Counted from the first letter of the stretch, positions 25,670-36,203 are shown. The stretch is DNA of 64,000 nucleotides from Candidatus Polarisedimenticola svalbardensis (GCA_014764515.1 JACXWD010000015.1:1-64000), one strand, 5' to 3'. The notes: generated from the sequence alone by a model not told the origin. Numbers and translations are program-made.

Positions 25670-26562
25670 CCGGCCTGCGCCACCTTTTGGAAGCCTCGCT
25701 GTTTGCGCTCCTGATGGCCGTGACCCGGTTCCTGCCCAGAGGCATGGTCCGGGCCGCGGGCCGGTTCGCAGGCGACCTGGGCAGGCTCCTGGACCGGCGC
25801 CATAACGCCATCGCCCTGGCCAACCTGTCCCATGCGCTGCCGGATCTGGACCGGCGGGACCGGGAAGCTGTCGCCAGGAAGTGCTGGCGACATTTTGGCG
25901 AGATCGTTCTGGACACCCTGACTTTCCACAGGCTCGGCCCTCTATCGATAGGCCGGGACGTGCACTACGAAGGGCTGCAGCATCTCAAGGAAGCACACGC
26001 ACTGGGTAAGGGCGTCCTGCTGTTCTCCGGTCACTTCGGCCACTGGGAGCTGATGGCCCTGATGCAAGGCCACATCGGCCTCCCCCTCTCCATCGTCGCC
26101 CGGCCTCTGGACAACCCCAGGTTGGAAAAAATGCTGGCTACGCTCCGGGGAAGCTCCGGCAACACGCTGCTTCACAAACGCAGCGCCGTCCGGGCGATGT
26201 TGCAGGTGATCCGGTCCGGCGGGCTCACCGCCCTGCTCATCGATCAGGACGCCAGGGGCGACGGCGTGTTCGCCCCGTTCTTCGGTCGGCCGGCCTCGAC
26301 GACGCCGACCCTGGCCATGCTGGCGATCCGCACAGGTGCGCCGATCGTCCCGTTCCTGACCCTGCCCGGCGCCGACGGCAGCTGGAAGATCATCTACCTG
26401 CCGGTGATGTTGGCGGACCGGAACGCCGAGCGCGCAGGAGAAGTACAACGCATCACCGCAGACTGTACCGCCATGCTCGAAGGATGGATACGGGAACGCC
26501 CGGAACTGTGGCTGTGGATGCACCGGCGCTGGAAGACAAGGCCGGCCTCCGCGGTAGAATGA
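25666..26562 (+). CDS. lpxL: Lipid A lauroyl/late acyltransferase (LpxL/HtrB family)
   Basis: Adds a secondary acyl chain to Kdo-lipid A. 298 aa. A hydrophobic N-terminal segment (LFALLMAVTRFLP) anchors it. The catalytic HX4E motif is HFGHWE (123-128), and other family blocks follow: SIVARPLDNPRLEK, LLIDQDARGDGVFAPFFG and RPELWLWMHRRWKTRP. The start at ATG 25666 overlaps the lpxK stop; the longer open frame would lie inside lpxK. Which acyl position it modifies (LpxL or LpxM-like) is not decided by the sequence. Confidence 0.9.
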   Translation: MTGLRHLLEASLFALLMAVTRFLPRGMVRAAGRFAGDLGRLLDRRHNAIALANLSHALPDLDRRDREAVARKCWRHFGEIVLDTLTFHRLGPLSIGRDVHYEGLQHLKEAHALGKGVLLFSGHFGHWELMALMQGHIGLPLSIVARPLDNPRLEKMLATLRGSSGNTLLHKRSAVRAMLQVIRSGGLTALLIDQDARGDGVFAPFFGRPASTTPTLAMLAIRTGAPIVPFLTLPGADGSWKIIYLPVMLADRNAERAGEVQRITADCTAMLEGWIRERPELWLWMHRRWKTRPASAVE

Positions 26563-26584
26563 TGCGGAAGAAAGGAACACCAAC

Positions 26585-27595
26585 ATGAACCGGGAACGGC
26601 TGCACCAGCTCATCGAGCGTTTTCGCCGGCGACGGGTCGTGGTTCTGGGGGATCTTCTCGTAGATGAGTTCGTCCACGGCGATATCGTCCGGGTTTCCCG
26701 GGAAGCGCCGGTGCTGATCCTGAACCACACCAGGACGGTGGTCGTCCCCGGCGGAGGAGGGAACGCGGTGGCCAACCTGCGGGCGCTGGATGCGGTTCCG
26801 GTCCCGGTAGGGCGGGTCGGCCGGGACGACAGCGGGCGGCGCCTCCTGGCGGCGTTCCGGAAGGACCGCATCCCGGTCACCGGCATCGTGGTCGATCCCG
26901 AATGGGAAACCCCGACCAAGAGCCGGGTACTGGCCGGCGGGATCCATACCAGGCGACAGCAGATCGTACGTATCGACCGGGGCGCCCGCACCAGCGAAGA
27001 GGTGCCTCCGACCCCTTCCGGTCTGTCCGGCAAGCTGCGACAGGCACTGGGGAAGGCCGAGGGCCTGCTGGTGGCCGATTACGGCTACGGCGCCGCATCG
27101 CCTGCCCTGGTCAAGCGCTACGGCCCTGGCCTCATGCGCAAGGGAGTGCCGGTGACGGTGGACTCCCGTACCCGGTCGATGCATTTCGGTGGGATGACCG
27201 CCTGCACGCCGAACCAGGAGGAACTGGAACAGGCCGCCGGTGTGGAACTGACCGAGGATGACCAGGCGGTAACCGCAGCGGGACGGACTGTCCTGAAGCG
27301 CACCGGACACCAGGCGGTGCTGGTCACCCGGGGCGCAGCCGGGATGAGCCTGCTCGAGAAAGGTCGTCCAGGGTTCCGTATCCCCGCCTATGGCGGCGAT
27401 GAAGTTGCCGACGTCACCGGCGCAGGAGATACGGTCATCGCCGTATTCACCCTGGCGCTTGCGGCGGGGGGATCGTTCCAGGAGGCTGCGGTTCTGGCGA
27501 ACTACGCCGCAGGCCTGGTGGTCATGAAGGCCGGCACCGCCACCCTCGGCAGAGAAGAACTCCACGGTGCGGTGGACGGAGACCCGGACCGATGA
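26585..27595 (+). CDS. rfaE1: D-glycero-beta-D-manno-heptose-7-phosphate kinase
   Basis: PfkB-family sugar kinase that makes heptose-1,7-bisphosphate for LPS inner core. 336 aa. N-terminal VVLGDLLVDEFVHG, Gly-rich VPGGGGNAVANL, and the C-terminal anion hole/catalytic base in DVTGAGDT (Asp of GAGD). AAAGGA eight bases before ATG 26585. In many bacteria this is fused to the adenylyltransferase as HldE; here the two are separate genes overlapping by 4 bases. Confidence 0.94.
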   Translation: MNRERLHQLIERFRRRRVVVLGDLLVDEFVHGDIVRVSREAPVLILNHTRTVVVPGGGGNAVANLRALDAVPVPVGRVGRDDSGRRLLAAFRKDRIPVTGIVVDPEWETPTKSRVLAGGIHTRRQQIVRIDRGARTSEEVPPTPSGLSGKLRQALGKAEGLLVADYGYGAASPALVKRYGPGLMRKGVPVTVDSRTRSMHFGGMTACTPNQEELEQAAGVELTEDDQAVTAAGRTVLKRTGHQAVLVTRGAAGMSLLEKGRPGFRIPAYGGDEVADVTGAGDTVIAVFTLALAAGGSFQEAAVLANYAAGLVVMKAGTATLGREELHGAVDGDPDR

Positions 27596-28053
27596 ACCCC
27601 GGCCTGGCCGAACAGGCCGCCGCCTGGCGGCGTGACGGGAAAACCATTGCCCTGGCCAACGGCCTGTTCGACATTCTCCATGTCGGCCATCTGCGGTACC
27701 TGGAAGCGGCTGCGCTGGAGGCGGATATTCTGGTCGTCGCCGTGAACTCGGACCGCTCGGCCCGGGAATTGAAGGGGGCGGGACGGCCGCTGGTACCGGA
27801 AAGGGAACGAGTCGAACTGCTTGCAGGATTCAGGTGCGTGGATCATGCCGTTGTATTCGATGGCGCCACTGTTGGCGAGGTTCTGGAAGCATTGAGACCG
27901 GACGTGCACTGTAAAGGCACCGATTACTCACCGAAAACGGTGCCGGAGCGGGGTGTGGCGGAAAGGCTCGGCATCCGCATCGCCATCGTCGGCGACACCA
28001 AGCGGCATGCCACCCGGGACATGGTTGCCAGGATCCGGGGAGATCAGTCGTAG
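27592..28053 (+). CDS. rfaE2: D-glycero-beta-D-manno-heptose 1-phosphate adenylyltransferase
   Basis: Makes ADP-D-glycero-manno-heptose from heptose-1-phosphate and ATP. 153 aa. Cytidylyltransferase fold with [16 protein letters not shown] (HxGH motif), [12 protein letters not shown] and [14 protein letters not shown]. Overlaps rfaE1 by 4 bases at its start and the convergent carB by 10 bases at its end. The epimerase HldD and phosphatase GmhB are not in this window. Confidence 0.94.
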   Translation: MNPGLAEQAAAWRRDGKTIALANGLFDILHVGHLRYLEAAALEADILVVAVNSDRSARELKGAGRPLVPERERVELLAGFRCVDHAVVFDGATVGEVLEALRPDVHCKGTDYSPKTVPERGVAERLGIRIAIVGDTKRHATRDMVARIRGDQS

Positions 28054-31000
28054 ATCTCCTGCAGCGAGCGCACCTTGAGTCCGCCTTTGCGTAACGCCGT
28101 GATCGCTTCAACCATGGCGTGTCCTCCGGAAAGGGTGGTCACCAGCGGGATGCCGTGCTGCGTGGCGGCCCGGCGCATCGCCTTTTCGTCAAAGTAGGAA
28201 TCCCGGCCCAGAGGCGTATTCAGGATCAGGTCGATTTCACTGTTCTTGATGGCGTCCACCGCATTGGGTCTGCCCTCGAGGACCTTGAAGATCGGGCTGC
28301 ACGGGAGGCCGGCCTCCTGCAGCGCTTCGGCGGTTCCCTTGGTGGCAAGGATCTTGAACCCCAGGTCCACAAGCCTCGAGGCGATCGGGATGAGGTTGTC
28401 CTTGTCATTGTCGTTCACGGAGAGGAACGCCGACCCTTCCGTGGGGAAATGGGTGCCGGCGCCGAACTGGGCCTTCGCAAATGCAAGGCCGAACTCCTCG
28501 TCGCTGCCCATGACCTCGCCTGTGGAGCGCATTTCCGGCCCGAGCCTGGGATCTTCATTGGGGAACTTCACAAACGGGAAAACCGACTCCTTCACGAACC
28601 AGCCGTTGACCTTCGGCTCTTCCACAAATCCAAGTTCTAGAAGGGTCATCCCCGCCATGACCTTGGCGGCGATCTTGGCAATCGGTACACCGGTGGCCTT
28701 GGCGACGAACGGCACCGTCCTGCTCGCCCTGGGGTTGACCTCCAGGACATAAACCGTGTCGTCCTTGATGGCGTACTGTACGTTCATCAGGCCCCGCACA
28801 CGCAGGGCCCGGGCCAGCTTGACGGTGTATTCCCGGATACGGTCCAGGTGTCCCGTAACCACTTCATGGTAGGGCGGCATGACGCACGCAGAGTCGCCGG
28901 AGTGCACGCCGGCCTCTTCGATGTGCTGCAGGATCCCGGCGATAACCACTCGTTCTCCGTCGGAGACCGCATCGACATCGACTTCAAAGGCATCTTCCAG
29001 AAAACGGTCCAGCAGGACGGGATGGTCCGGTGAGGCAGCCACCGCCAGGCGCATGGTTTCCGCCAGCACCGTTTCGTCGTGGGTGATGAACATCGCCCGT
29101 CCGCCCAGCACGTAGGACGGTCGCACCAGGACCGGGTAGCCGATGGAAGAGGCGACCTTCCGCGCCTCCTCCAGAGACCGGGCGGTCCCCCACTTCGGAG
29201 CCGGGATCCCCAGTTCGTCGAGCAGGGCGCCGAACCGTTCCCGGTCTTCCGCAAGATCGATGGAATCCGGCGACGTACCGAGAATCGGCACTCCATGAGC
29301 CTGCAGTGGAAGAGCAAGGCTCAAAGGGGTCTGGCCGCCGTACTGCACGATGACCCCGTCCGGTTTCTCGATCTCCACGATCCTCAAGACATCTTCAAGC
29401 GTCAGCGGTTCAAAATAGAGCCGATCGGAGGTGTCGTAGTCGGTGGAAACCGTCTCCGGATTGCAGTTCACCATGATGCTTTCAATATCGATTTCGCCCA
29501 GCGCGTAAGAAGCATGGCAACAACAGTAGTCGAACTCGATGCCCTGGCCGATACGGTTGGGCCCCCCGCCCAGGATCATGATCTTCTTGCGATCGGTCGG
29601 GTCGGACTCGTCCTCCTCTTCGTAGGTCGAGTACAGGTACGGCGTCTCCGCCGCGAACTCGGCGGCGCAGGTATCCACCCTCTTGTACACCGGCTTCAAC
29701 CCTTCGGAATTCCGGCGTCCACGGACCTCGCCTTCAGTAGCCCCCAGCAGATGGGCCAGCTGCCGGTCCGAAAATCCGCAGCGCTTGGCACGCAGCAACA
29801 GCTCCGACGGAAGGCTGGCCAGACTGAACGAACGCAACCTGCCCTCGATCTCCACGAGCTCTTCCATCTGACCGATGAACCAGGGATCGACATGGGTCAG
29901 CTCCGAAAGGGCGTCTACCGACATGCCGGTCTGCAGCGCATATTTCATGTAGAAGATGCGCTCCCAGTTCGGAGTGATCAGCCGCTCCCGCAGGCGATCG
30001 ATATCCAGGTCGTCCTTGCCGTCTCCACCCAGGCCGCTGCGGCCGATTTCCAGGGAACGAAGTCCTTTTTGGAGCGCTTCCTTGAAGGTCCGGCCGATGG
30101 CCATGGCCTCGCCCACCGATTTCATCTGGGTCCCAAGTACCGGACTGGTGTCGGGGAACTTTTCGAACGCCCAGCGCGGAATCTTCACGACGACGTAATC
30201 CAGAACAGGCTCGAACGATGAGGGTGTGGACTTCGTGATGTCGTTGGGGATCTCGTCCAGGGTGTAACCTACAGCCAGCTTGGCGGCGATTTTCGCAATG
30301 GGAAAGCCGGTCGCCTTGGAGGCCAGAGCCGATGAACGGCTGACCCGGGGATTCATTTCAATCACAGCCAGCTGCCCGTCGGCAGGGTTCAGGCCGAACT
30401 GGATGTTCGATCCTCCGGTTTCGACGCCGATCTCCCGGATGACCCGGATAGCCGCGTCGCGCATCTCCTGGTATTCCTTGTCGGTCAGGGTCTGAACCGG
30501 AGCCACGGTTATGGAATCTCCCGTGTGCACTCCCATGGCGTCGAAGTTTTCAATGGAGCAGATCACGACAACGTTGTCGTTGAGATCTCGCATCAACTCC
30601 AGCTCGTACTCCTTCCAGCCCAGGATCGACTCCTCGACCAGGACCTCGGTCACCGGACTGGCGTCCAGCCCTCCGGAGACGATCTGCTCGAATTCCTCAA
30701 CGTTGTAGGCGGTGCCGCCTCCCAGGCCGCCCAGGGTGAAGGACGGCCGGATGATGATCGGGAATCCGATGGTCCCGGCCAGTTCCCGGGCCTCCTCCAG
30801 GCTGCGTGCCGTGCCGCTTCGGGGAGTGTTGAGGCCGGCCCTCTCCATCGCCTGCTTGAATTGCAGGCGGTCCTCGGCCATGTGGATCGATTCGATCTTG
30901 GCGCCGATCAGCTCGACGCCGTGCTTGTCCAGAACTCCCCGCTCCGAAAGGGCCACCGCCAGGTTCAGGGCGGTCTGCCCTCCAACAGTCGGCAGCAGGG

Positions 31001-31253
31001 CATCCGGCTGTTCAATTTCGATCACACGTTCAAGAACCTCGGGCGTCAACGGCTCAACGTAGGTCTTCGTGGCGACCGAGGGATCGGTCATGATCGTCGC
31101 CGGGTTGGAATTCACCAACACGACCCTGAACCCCTCTTCTATCAACGCCTTGCAGGCCTGGGTTCCGGAGTAATCGAATTCGCAGGCCTGACCGATAATG
31201 ATCGGGCCGGATCCGATGACAAGGATCGTTTTTAAATCTGTTCTTTTGGGCAC
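28044..31253 (-). CDS. carB: Carbamoyl-phosphate synthase large subunit
   Basis: Makes carbamoyl phosphate from bicarbonate, ammonia (from CarA) and two ATP for arginine and pyrimidine synthesis. 1069 aa with the internal duplication of two ATP-grasp halves: the first opens with [21 protein letters not shown], the second with [19 protein letters not shown]. The MGS-like allosteric domain is C-terminal ([17 protein letters not shown]). The start is GTG 31253 (MPKRTDLKT). carA is not next to it. It begins 37 bases after the terminator that closes the ribosomal operon, with no obvious own promoter. Confidence 0.98.
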   Translation of the reverse strand: MPKRTDLKTILVIGSGPIIIGQACEFDYSGTQACKALIEEGFRVVLVNSNPATIMTDPSVATKTYVEPLTPEVLERVIEIEQPDALLPTVGGQTALNLAVALSERGVLDKHGVELIGAKIESIHMAEDRLQFKQAMERAGLNTPRSGTARSLEEARELAGTIGFPIIIRPSFTLGGLGGGTAYNVEEFEQIVSGGLDASPVTEVLVEESILGWKEYELELMRDLNDNVVVICSIENFDAMGVHTGDSITVAPVQTLTDKEYQEMRDAAIRVIREIGVETGGSNIQFGLNPADGQLAVIEMNPRVSRSSALASKATGFPIAKIAAKLAVGYTLDEIPNDITKSTPSSFEPVLDYVVVKIPRWAFEKFPDTSPVLGTQMKSVGEAMAIGRTFKEALQKGLRSLEIGRSGLGGDGKDDLDIDRLRERLITPNWERIFYMKYALQTGMSVDALSELTHVDPWFIGQMEELVEIEGRLRSFSLASLPSELLLRAKRCGFSDRQLAHLLGATEGEVRGRRNSEGLKPVYKRVDTCAAEFAAETPYLYSTYEEEDESDPTDRKKIMILGGGPNRIGQGIEFDYCCCHASYALGEIDIESIMVNCNPETVSTDYDTSDRLYFEPLTLEDVLRIVEIEKPDGVIVQYGGQTPLSLALPLQAHGVPILGTSPDSIDLAEDRERFGALLDELGIPAPKWGTARSLEEARKVASSIGYPVLVRPSYVLGGRAMFITHDETVLAETMRLAVAASPDHPVLLDRFLEDAFEVDVDAVSDGERVVIAGILQHIEEAGVHSGDSACVMPPYHEVVTGHLDRIREYTVKLARALRVRGLMNVQYAIKDDTVYVLEVNPRASRTVPFVAKATGVPIAKIAAKVMAGMTLLELGFVEEPKVNGWFVKESVFPFVKFPNEDPRLGPEMRSTGEVMGSDEEFGLAFAKAQFGAGTHFPTEGSAFLSVNDNDKDNLIPIASRLVDLGFKILATKGTAEALQEAGLPCSPIFKVLEGRPNAVDAIKNSEIDLILNTPLGRDSYFDEKAMRRAATQHGIPLVTTLSGGHAMVEAITALRKGGLKVRSLQEIYD

Positions 31254-31267
31254 GCTGCTGTCCCCGG

Positions 31268-31286
31268 CCGCCCTCCCGGAGGGCGG
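31268..31286 (-). promoter_or_regulatory. GC-rich hairpin just before carB
   Basis: CCGCCCTCC-C-GGAGGGCGG: 9-bp arms with a 1-base centre, folding as about 8 bp with a 3-base loop. It lies between the rplQ terminator and the carB start. It may be a leader structure or stabilise read-through transcripts; no U-run follows. Confidence 0.4.
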
Positions 31287-31290
31287 ATAT

Positions 31291-31319
31291 AAAAAAGGAG
31301 GGAGCCGCCGGCTCCCTCC
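31291..31319 (-). terminator. Strong intrinsic terminator of the ribosomal superoperon
   Basis: On the minus strand, GGAGGGAGCC, a 3-base loop, GGCTCCCTCC (10-bp stem), then directly TTTTTT. It lies 48 bases after the rplQ stop. Textbook rho-independent terminator, the clearest in the window. Confidence 0.9.
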
Positions 31320-31367
31320 CTGGATACGTCGTCATTCAACGCGTAGCGGCGATGCCGGGCAAGCCGC

Positions 31368-31814
31368 TCATTCCTTGCCGGCGTCTCCGGCTTTCTTTTT
31401 CTTCGACCCGGCCGCTTTCTTGTCTTTGGCCGGTGCCGGCTCGGGGGCTCCCCCGATTTCGGCGTCCACCAGTTCGATGATCGCCATTTCGGCGTTGTCG
31501 CCCCTGCGCGGCCCGAGTTTGATGATCCGGGTGTATCCGCCGGGACGCTGGGAGTAACGGGCAGAGAGGGTGTCGAACAGTTTCGACACCACAGCCTTGT
31601 CGTGCACGTCACGAAGAACCAGGCGCCTTGCGTGCAATGATTCCTTTTTCGACAGGGTGATCAGCTTCTCGGCGAAGGATCTCAGCTCCTTCGCTTTCTG
31701 CAGCGTGGTCTGGATCCGCTCCTTGTCGAACAGGGAGGTGGACATATTCCGCATCAGGGCCAGTCTGTGCTCGCTGGTGCGCCCCAGCCGCCGCCCTGCA
31801 ATTCTGTGTCTCAT
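31368..31814 (-). CDS. rplQ: 50S ribosomal protein bL17
   Basis: Large-subunit protein near the exit tunnel rim. 148 aa starting [20 protein letters not shown], the conserved bL17 opening. The core to about residue 118 aligns by eye with the family. A Lys/Ala-rich tail ([19 protein letters not shown]) follows, about 25-30 residues longer than short versions. Last gene of the alpha group, after rpoA, and followed by the strong terminator. Confidence 0.97.
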   Translation of the reverse strand: MRHRIAGRRLGRTSEHRLALMRNMSTSLFDKERIQTTLQKAKELRSFAEKLITLSKKESLHARRLVLRDVHDKAVVSKLFDTLSARYSQRPGGYTRIIKLGPRRGDNAEMAIIELVDAEIGGAPEPAPAKDKKAAGSKKKKAGDAGKE

Positions 31815-31845
31815 AGTCTTGCTTCTCCGTCGCCGACGATGTGGC

Positions 31846-32823
31846 TCAGCGGACTTTGATCTTCTTCGGGTCGATGGTCATGCCGAGACCGAGGCCCATT
31901 TCGGCAAGAATCTCCTTGATCTCGTTCAGGGATTTTCTTCCGAAGTTCTTTGTTTTCAGCATTTCCGGCTCGGTACGAATCACCAGATCACCGATGGTGC
32001 GGATGTCGGCGTTCTTGAGGCAGTTGTAGGATCGTACCGACAACTCCAACTCGTCTACCGACCGTCCGAGCTGTTCGTAAAGACGCTCGTCTTCCGAAGT
32101 CGGGAAATCGAGCTCTTCTTCCGGAGCTTCCTCGAAATTGATGAAGATCGCCATGTGATCCTTCAGCAGCTTCGAGGCCAGGGCCACGGCATCCTGCGGG
32201 GCCACGGCGCCGTTGGTCCAGACTTCCAGGGTGAGCTTGTCGTAATCGGTGGTCTGGCCCAGGCGGGCGTCTTCAACGGTGAAGTTGACCTTCCGGACCG
32301 GCGAGTGCACCGAGTCCAGCGGGATGAATCCGATGCCGAGATCTTCGTCGAAGTTGCGATCGGCCGGGATATAGCCCCGGCCTTTCTTGAGCCGCATCTC
32401 CATGACAAGCTTGCCCTCTTCGGACAGGGTCGCCACCGGCACGCTCGGATCCAGGATCTCCACATTGGCATTCGTTTCAATGTCCCCGGCGGTAATCGTG
32501 CCCGGGCCCTCTGCGTTGAGCGTGAGGGTTTCAGGGTAATCGGTGTGCACCCGGAACGGGATCTGTTTCAGGTTCAGGATGATATCGGTGGTGTCCTCGA
32601 CACATCCCGGCACAGGCGAGAACTCATGGAGCACGCCTTCGATCTTCACCGCGGTGATCGCAGCTCCCTCGGTGGAGGAGAGCAGAATCCGCCGCAGGGC
32701 GTTGCCGATGGTCGTTCCGTACCCACGCTCAAAAGGCTGGGCCCAGAACTTTCCGTATTTTTCGGTCAGGGTCTTGGAATCGACCTCAAGCCGCTTGGGC
32801 TTCTGAAATCCGGTCCAAAGCAT
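31846..32823 (-). CDS. rpoA: RNA polymerase alpha subunit
   Basis: 325 aa from ATG 32823 ([15 protein letters not shown]), which has GGAGG six bases upstream; an in-frame upstream ATG lacks this. The N-terminal dimerisation domain has [17 protein letters not shown] and the linker runs through acidic residues. The C-terminal domain ([15 protein letters not shown]...[10 protein letters not shown]) keeps the helix-hairpin-helix that contacts UP elements and activators. Its place after rpsD and before rplQ is the standard alpha-operon order. Confidence 0.98.
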   Translation of the reverse strand: MLWTGFQKPKRLEVDSKTLTEKYGKFWAQPFERGYGTTIGNALRRILLSSTEGAAITAVKIEGVLHEFSPVPGCVEDTTDIILNLKQIPFRVHTDYPETLTLNAEGPGTITAGDIETNANVEILDPSVPVATLSEEGKLVMEMRLKKGRGYIPADRNFDEDLGIGFIPLDSVHSPVRKVNFTVEDARLGQTTDYDKLTLEVWTNGAVAPQDAVALASKLLKDHMAIFINFEEAPEEELDFPTSEDERLYEQLGRSVDELELSVRSYNCLKNADIRTIGDLVIRTEPEMLKTKNFGRKSLNEIKEILAEMGLGLGMTIDPKKIKVR

Positions 32824-32852
32824 TCCAATCCTCCGGCGGGTTTTCAACCCGT

Positions 32853-33485
32853 TTACTTGGAGTAAAGCTCCACGATCAACTGTTCCTGGATCGGCATCGT
32901 GATGTCATCCCTTGACGGAAGACCCTTGACGGTGCCCTTGAATTTCTCTGCATCCAGCTCCAGCCAGTTCGGGAGCGTTCCCCGACCGGAAGCGGTATCG
33001 ATGCAGGCCTGGATCTCTTCGTTCTTGTGGATCGATTCCACCAGGCCGACCACGTCCCCCGCCTTGACCAGGCAGGAGGGCACGTCAACCTTACGTCCGT
33101 TGATCTCAACGTTTCCGTGGGCGACCAGCTGCCTCGCCATGTTCCGCGAAGCGGCGAAGCCGAGCTGGTACACCACCGAGTCCAGCCGCCGTTCCAGGAA
33201 CTGCAACAGGTGCTCGCCGGTGATGCCCTTGCGGCCGGCTGCTTTCTTGAAATATGTCCGGAATTGTTTCTCCAGGACACCGTATATGCGTTTGACCTTC
33301 TGCTTCTCACGAAGCTGAAGACCGTAGCTCTGGACCTTGCGTCCCCTGCGGCGGCCGTGCTGGCCGGGGGCGTATCCCCGACGCTCGAAAGCGCACTTTT
33401 CCTTAAAGCAACGGTCGCCCTTGAGGAACAGCTTCAGCCCCTCTCGACGGCAAAGCCTGCAAACTGGACCGGTATGTCTTGCCAC
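32853..33485 (-). CDS. rpsD: 30S ribosomal protein uS4 (zinc form)
   Basis: 210 aa from GTG 33485. 16S rRNA-binding assembly protein and, in other bacteria, repressor of the alpha operon. The N-terminus has four cysteines (CRLC, then CFKEKC), the zinc-binding C+ form. The S4 RNA-binding domain is at [20 protein letters not shown] and continues through [15 protein letters not shown]. Located between rpsK and rpoA. Confidence 0.98.
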   Translation of the reverse strand: MARHTGPVCRLCRREGLKLFLKGDRCFKEKCAFERRGYAPGQHGRRRGRKVQSYGLQLREKQKVKRIYGVLEKQFRTYFKKAAGRKGITGEHLLQFLERRLDSVVYQLGFAASRNMARQLVAHGNVEINGRKVDVPSCLVKAGDVVGLVESIHKNEEIQACIDTASGRGTLPNWLELDAEKFKGTVKGLPSRDDITMPIQEQLIVELYSK

Positions 33486-33503
33486 TTCTCTAATCTCCCC
33501 GGG

Positions 33504-33902
33504 TCAGACCCGACGCCGCTTCGGCGGACGACAACCATTGTGAGGAATCGGGGTCACGTCCTTGATGGAACGGACTTCGAGGCCGGCGGCCTGCAGAGCC
33601 CGGATTGAGGACTCACGACCGGAGCCGGGACCCTTGACCCGAACATCCACCGTGCGCATGCCATTGTCCTTGGCGGTCTGACCGGCGATCTGCGCCGCGC
33701 TCTGCGCCGCGAACGGGGTGCCCTTGCGGGAGCCCTTGAAACCCTGACCGCCGGATGAGGACCAGGAGACCACGTTACCCGTGGGATCACTGATGGTGAT
33801 GATGGTGTTGTTGAAGGTCGCACGGATATGGACGATGCCGTGAGGCACGTTCTTCTTCTCGCGCCGCCCGCCCTTTTTTCCGCCTCGAATCGCTTTAGCC
33901 AT
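33504..33902 (-). CDS. rpsK: 30S ribosomal protein uS11
   Basis: 132 aa. Platform protein near the mRNA Shine-Dalgarno region. Conserved [26 protein letters not shown] core and C-terminal [18 protein letters not shown]. The basic N-terminal extension ([16 protein letters not shown]) is typical. Lies 22 bases after rpsM. Confidence 0.98.
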   Translation of the reverse strand: MAKAIRGGKKGGRREKKNVPHGIVHIRATFNNTIITISDPTGNVVSWSSSGGQGFKGSRKGTPFAAQSAAQIAGQTAKDNGMRTVDVRVKGPGSGRESSIRALQAAGLEVRSIKDVTPIPHNGCRPPKRRRV

Positions 33903-33924
33903 TATATATTTCCTTACCTATCCG

Positions 33925-34293
33925 TCACTTCTTCTTGCCGGCGATAGCCCGCCGAGGCCCACGGCGTGTCCGTGCGTTGGTATGGGTCCTCTGGCCGTGA
34001 CAAGGCAAGTTCCTGCGATGCCGCATGCCGCGATAGCTCCCGATTTCGATCAGGCGCTTGATGTCCATACTCACGGACTTGCGAAGATCGCCTTCGATGC
34101 GGTCGTCGGCGTTGATCACCGCGGTGATTTTTCGCACCTCGTCTTCCGAGAGGTCCTTGACCTTGATGTTGCCGTCCACCTTGGCTGTTTCCAGGATCGC
34201 CACCGCCTTGGAGCGGCCGATTCCGAACATGTAGGTCAACCCGATGTCCACCCGTTTGCTGGGGGGAAGATCGACGCCTTGAATACGTGCCAC
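33925..34293 (-). CDS. rpsM: 30S ribosomal protein uS13
   Basis: 122 aa from GTG 34293. Small-subunit head protein that bridges to the large subunit and contacts P-site tRNA. Begins [21 protein letters not shown], has the helical middle with [20 protein letters not shown], and a basic C-terminal tail. Confidence 0.98.
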   Translation of the reverse strand: MARIQGVDLPPSKRVDIGLTYMFGIGRSKAVAILETAKVDGNIKVKDLSEDEVRKITAVINADDRIEGDLRKSVSMDIKRLIEIGSYRGMRHRRNLPCHGQRTHTNARTRRGPRRAIAGKKK

Positions 34294-34323
34294 GAGACTA
34301 TCCTCCTGCCGGGCCTATCTGGC

Positions 34324-34437
34324 CTAGCCTTGACGCTGCTTGTGCTTCGGGTTCTCACAAATCACCCGGACCACGCCCTTACGCTTCACGATCTTGCATT
34401 TGTCGCACATGCGCTTAACTGATGCTCGAACCTTCAT
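34324..34437 (-). CDS. rpmJ: 50S ribosomal protein bL36 (zinc form)
   Basis: 37 aa, translated by hand: [17 protein letters not shown]..., then [11 protein letters not shown]. The C-x2-C...C...H zinc ligands are intact, so this is the zinc-dependent form. Located between infA and rpsM as in most bacteria. Confidence 0.97.
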   Translation of the reverse strand: MKVRASVKRMCDKCKIVKRKGVVRVICENPKHKQRQG

Positions 34438-34469
34438 TGAACTCTTCCTCCGAACGGTGTAACCAGCGG

Positions 34470-34688
34470 TTACTTGTACCGGTATACGATCCGGCCCCGG
34501 GTGAGGTCGTACGGTGACAACTCCACCAGGACACGGTCCCCCGGCAGTATGCGGATGAAATTCTTCCGCATCTTCCCGGAGATGTGCGCCAGGACCTTGT
34601 GCTCGTTCTCCAGCTCCACCCGGAACATGGCATTGGGGAGCAGTTCGACCACCGTCGCTTCTACCTGTATTGCTTCTTCCTTCGACAT
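34470..34688 (-). CDS. infA: Translation initiation factor IF-1
   Basis: 72 aa, exactly the usual length. OB-fold protein that occupies the ribosomal A site during initiation. Sequence opens [15 protein letters not shown] and keeps [20 protein letters not shown] and the closing GRIVYRYK. Lies between map and rpmJ. Confidence 0.98.
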   Translation of the reverse strand: MSKEEAIQVEATVVELLPNAMFRVELENEHKVLAHISGKMRKNFIRILPGDRVLVELSPYDLTRGRIVYRYK

Positions 34689-34715
34689 AAGTTGCGGCTC
34701 ATCGGATAGAGCCGG

Positions 34716-35507
34716 TCACTCCTTTCCGGGGGTCGGCTCGCCGAGCACCCGGTAACCTGTTTCGGTGACCGCCACCGAAACTTCGAAATGAGCCGATAGG
34801 CTGCCGTCCCGTGTCCGGGCGGTCCAGCCGTCGTCGGCACTGATCATGACATCCGCTCCGCCCGCGTTCACCATCGGCTCGATGGCGAGCACCATTCCAG
34901 GCGCAAGGCGCGTACCCCGCCCCGGTTTCCCGAAGTTCGGCACCTGTGGTTCTTCATGCAACTCCGACCCGATGCCGTGGCCCACGAACTCCCTAACCAC
35001 CGAGAAGCCGTTAGCCTCCACATGGCTCTGGACCGCATGCCCGATGTCGGAGACCCTGCCGTCGGGCCGAACCTGGGCAATGCCGAGATTCAGCGCCTGG
35101 CGGGTGACCGCCATCAGACGATCGGCCTCTTCGCTGACGGTACCCACGGGGAAGGTCTCCGCCGAATCGCCGTAGTAGCCCTTGTATCGAACCCCCAGGT
35201 CTACCGAAATGATATCGCCTTCTTCCAGGCGGACATTCTCCGAAGGAACGCCGTGAACCACCTCTCCGTTCAGTGACGAACAGATCGTTCCAGGGAAATC
35301 CCGACCGTCGTTGCGGTGCGGGTATCCCTTGAATGCCGGCACCCCGCCTTCCGACAGGATCCGCTCCTCGGCGAAGCGGTCCATCTCGAGAGTCGTGACT
35401 CCCGGACGCACAATGCCGCGAAGATCCCGGAGGATCGTACGGATTATCCTGTTCGCCTCATCCATGACATCAATCTCGGCAGGCGATTTGAGAACGGTCG
35501 GGCTCAC
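34716..35507 (-). CDS. map: Type I methionine aminopeptidase
   Basis: 263 aa. Removes the initiator Met. Metal ligands can be seen in ISVDLGVRYKGYYGDSAETF (two Asp), the His of GHGIGSELHEEP and later Glu residues (AIEPMV). The start is GTG 35507, sharing one base with the adk stop (TAGTG). A stop-start overlap of this kind implies coupling to adk. Confidence 0.97.
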   Translation of the reverse strand: MSPTVLKSPAEIDVMDEANRIIRTILRDLRGIVRPGVTTLEMDRFAEERILSEGGVPAFKGYPHRNDGRDFPGTICSSLNGEVVHGVPSENVRLEEGDIISVDLGVRYKGYYGDSAETFPVGTVSEEADRLMAVTRQALNLGIAQVRPDGRVSDIGHAVQSHVEANGFSVVREFVGHGIGSELHEEPQVPNFGKPGRGTRLAPGMVLAIEPMVNAGGADVMISADDGWTARTRDGSLSAHFEVSVAVTETGYRVLGEPTPGKE

Positions 35508-36160
35508 TACGCTCGGATCTCCTTCAAACTGTCTTCAAGCCTGGCGGTGATCTCATCCGGATCACCCAGACCGTCGACCTCCACCAGCTGTCCCCGCTCC
35601 CGGTAGGCTTCCGCCACCGGACGGGTCTGTTCCTCGTAAACTGCAAGGCGGTCACGGATGACCGCTTCCGTATCATCAGGTCGCTGCACCAGGGCAGAAC
35701 CGCAATCGTCACAAACACCAGGCGCCTCAGGAGCCTTGCTGTCCAGGTGGAACACGGCGTTACAGCCTGGACACACCCGGCGGCCGGTCAGCCGGCGCAC
35801 GATCTCTCCCTCCGGCGCGGCCAGGATGAACGCGCCATCCAGTCCGGCTCCCAGATTTTCCAGCACCCGATCCAGGAGATGAACCTGTTCCAGGGTTCGC
35901 GGGAAGCCGTCCAGGATAAACCCGCTGCCCGCATCGTTCTGGGCCAGGCGGTCCAGGATCAGGCCTCCCATGAGATCGTCCGGAACCAGCTTGCCTGCTT
36001 CCAGGAAGGAACGTACTTTCCCACCCAGATCGGTACCGCCTTTCACCGCCTCCCGGAGGATGTCTCCGGTGGAGATGTGCGGCGCGCCCAGGGTACCGAC
36101 GAGACGGACCGCCTGGGTCCCCTTGCCTACACCTGGAGGCCCCATGAGAACAATCCTCAC
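35507..36160 (-). CDS. adk: Adenylate kinase (zinc LID)
   Basis: 217 aa. Interconverts AMP+ATP and 2 ADP. P-loop GPPGVGKGT (7-15), AMP-binding STGDILREAV, GFPRT, and a long-form LID with a four-Cys zinc site CPGC...CDDC. The start is GTG 36160 and has little Shine-Dalgarno match; a perfect extended -10 lies just upstream, so it may also be translated from a short-leader transcript. Confidence 0.96.
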   Translation of the reverse strand: MRIVLMGPPGVGKGTQAVRLVGTLGAPHISTGDILREAVKGGTDLGGKVRSFLEAGKLVPDDLMGGLILDRLAQNDAGSGFILDGFPRTLEQVHLLDRVLENLGAGLDGAFILAAPEGEIVRRLTGRRVCPGCNAVFHLDSKAPEAPGVCDDCGSALVQRPDDTEAVIRDRLAVYEEQTRPVAEAYRERGQLVEVDGLGDPDEITARLEDSLKEIRA

Positions 36161-36175
36161 AGCACCAAACCCCGG

Positions 36176-36184
36176 ATTATAGCA
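36176..36184 (-). promoter_or_regulatory. Extended -10 promoter candidate before adk
   Basis: Minus strand TGCTATAAT (36184-36176): consensus -10 with the extended TGn motif, between secY and adk. No good -35. The predicted start point would leave a leader of only about 8-10 bases before the adk GTG. Confidence 0.42.
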
Positions 36185-36203
36185 GAGATGGCCGACATTG
36201 ACG

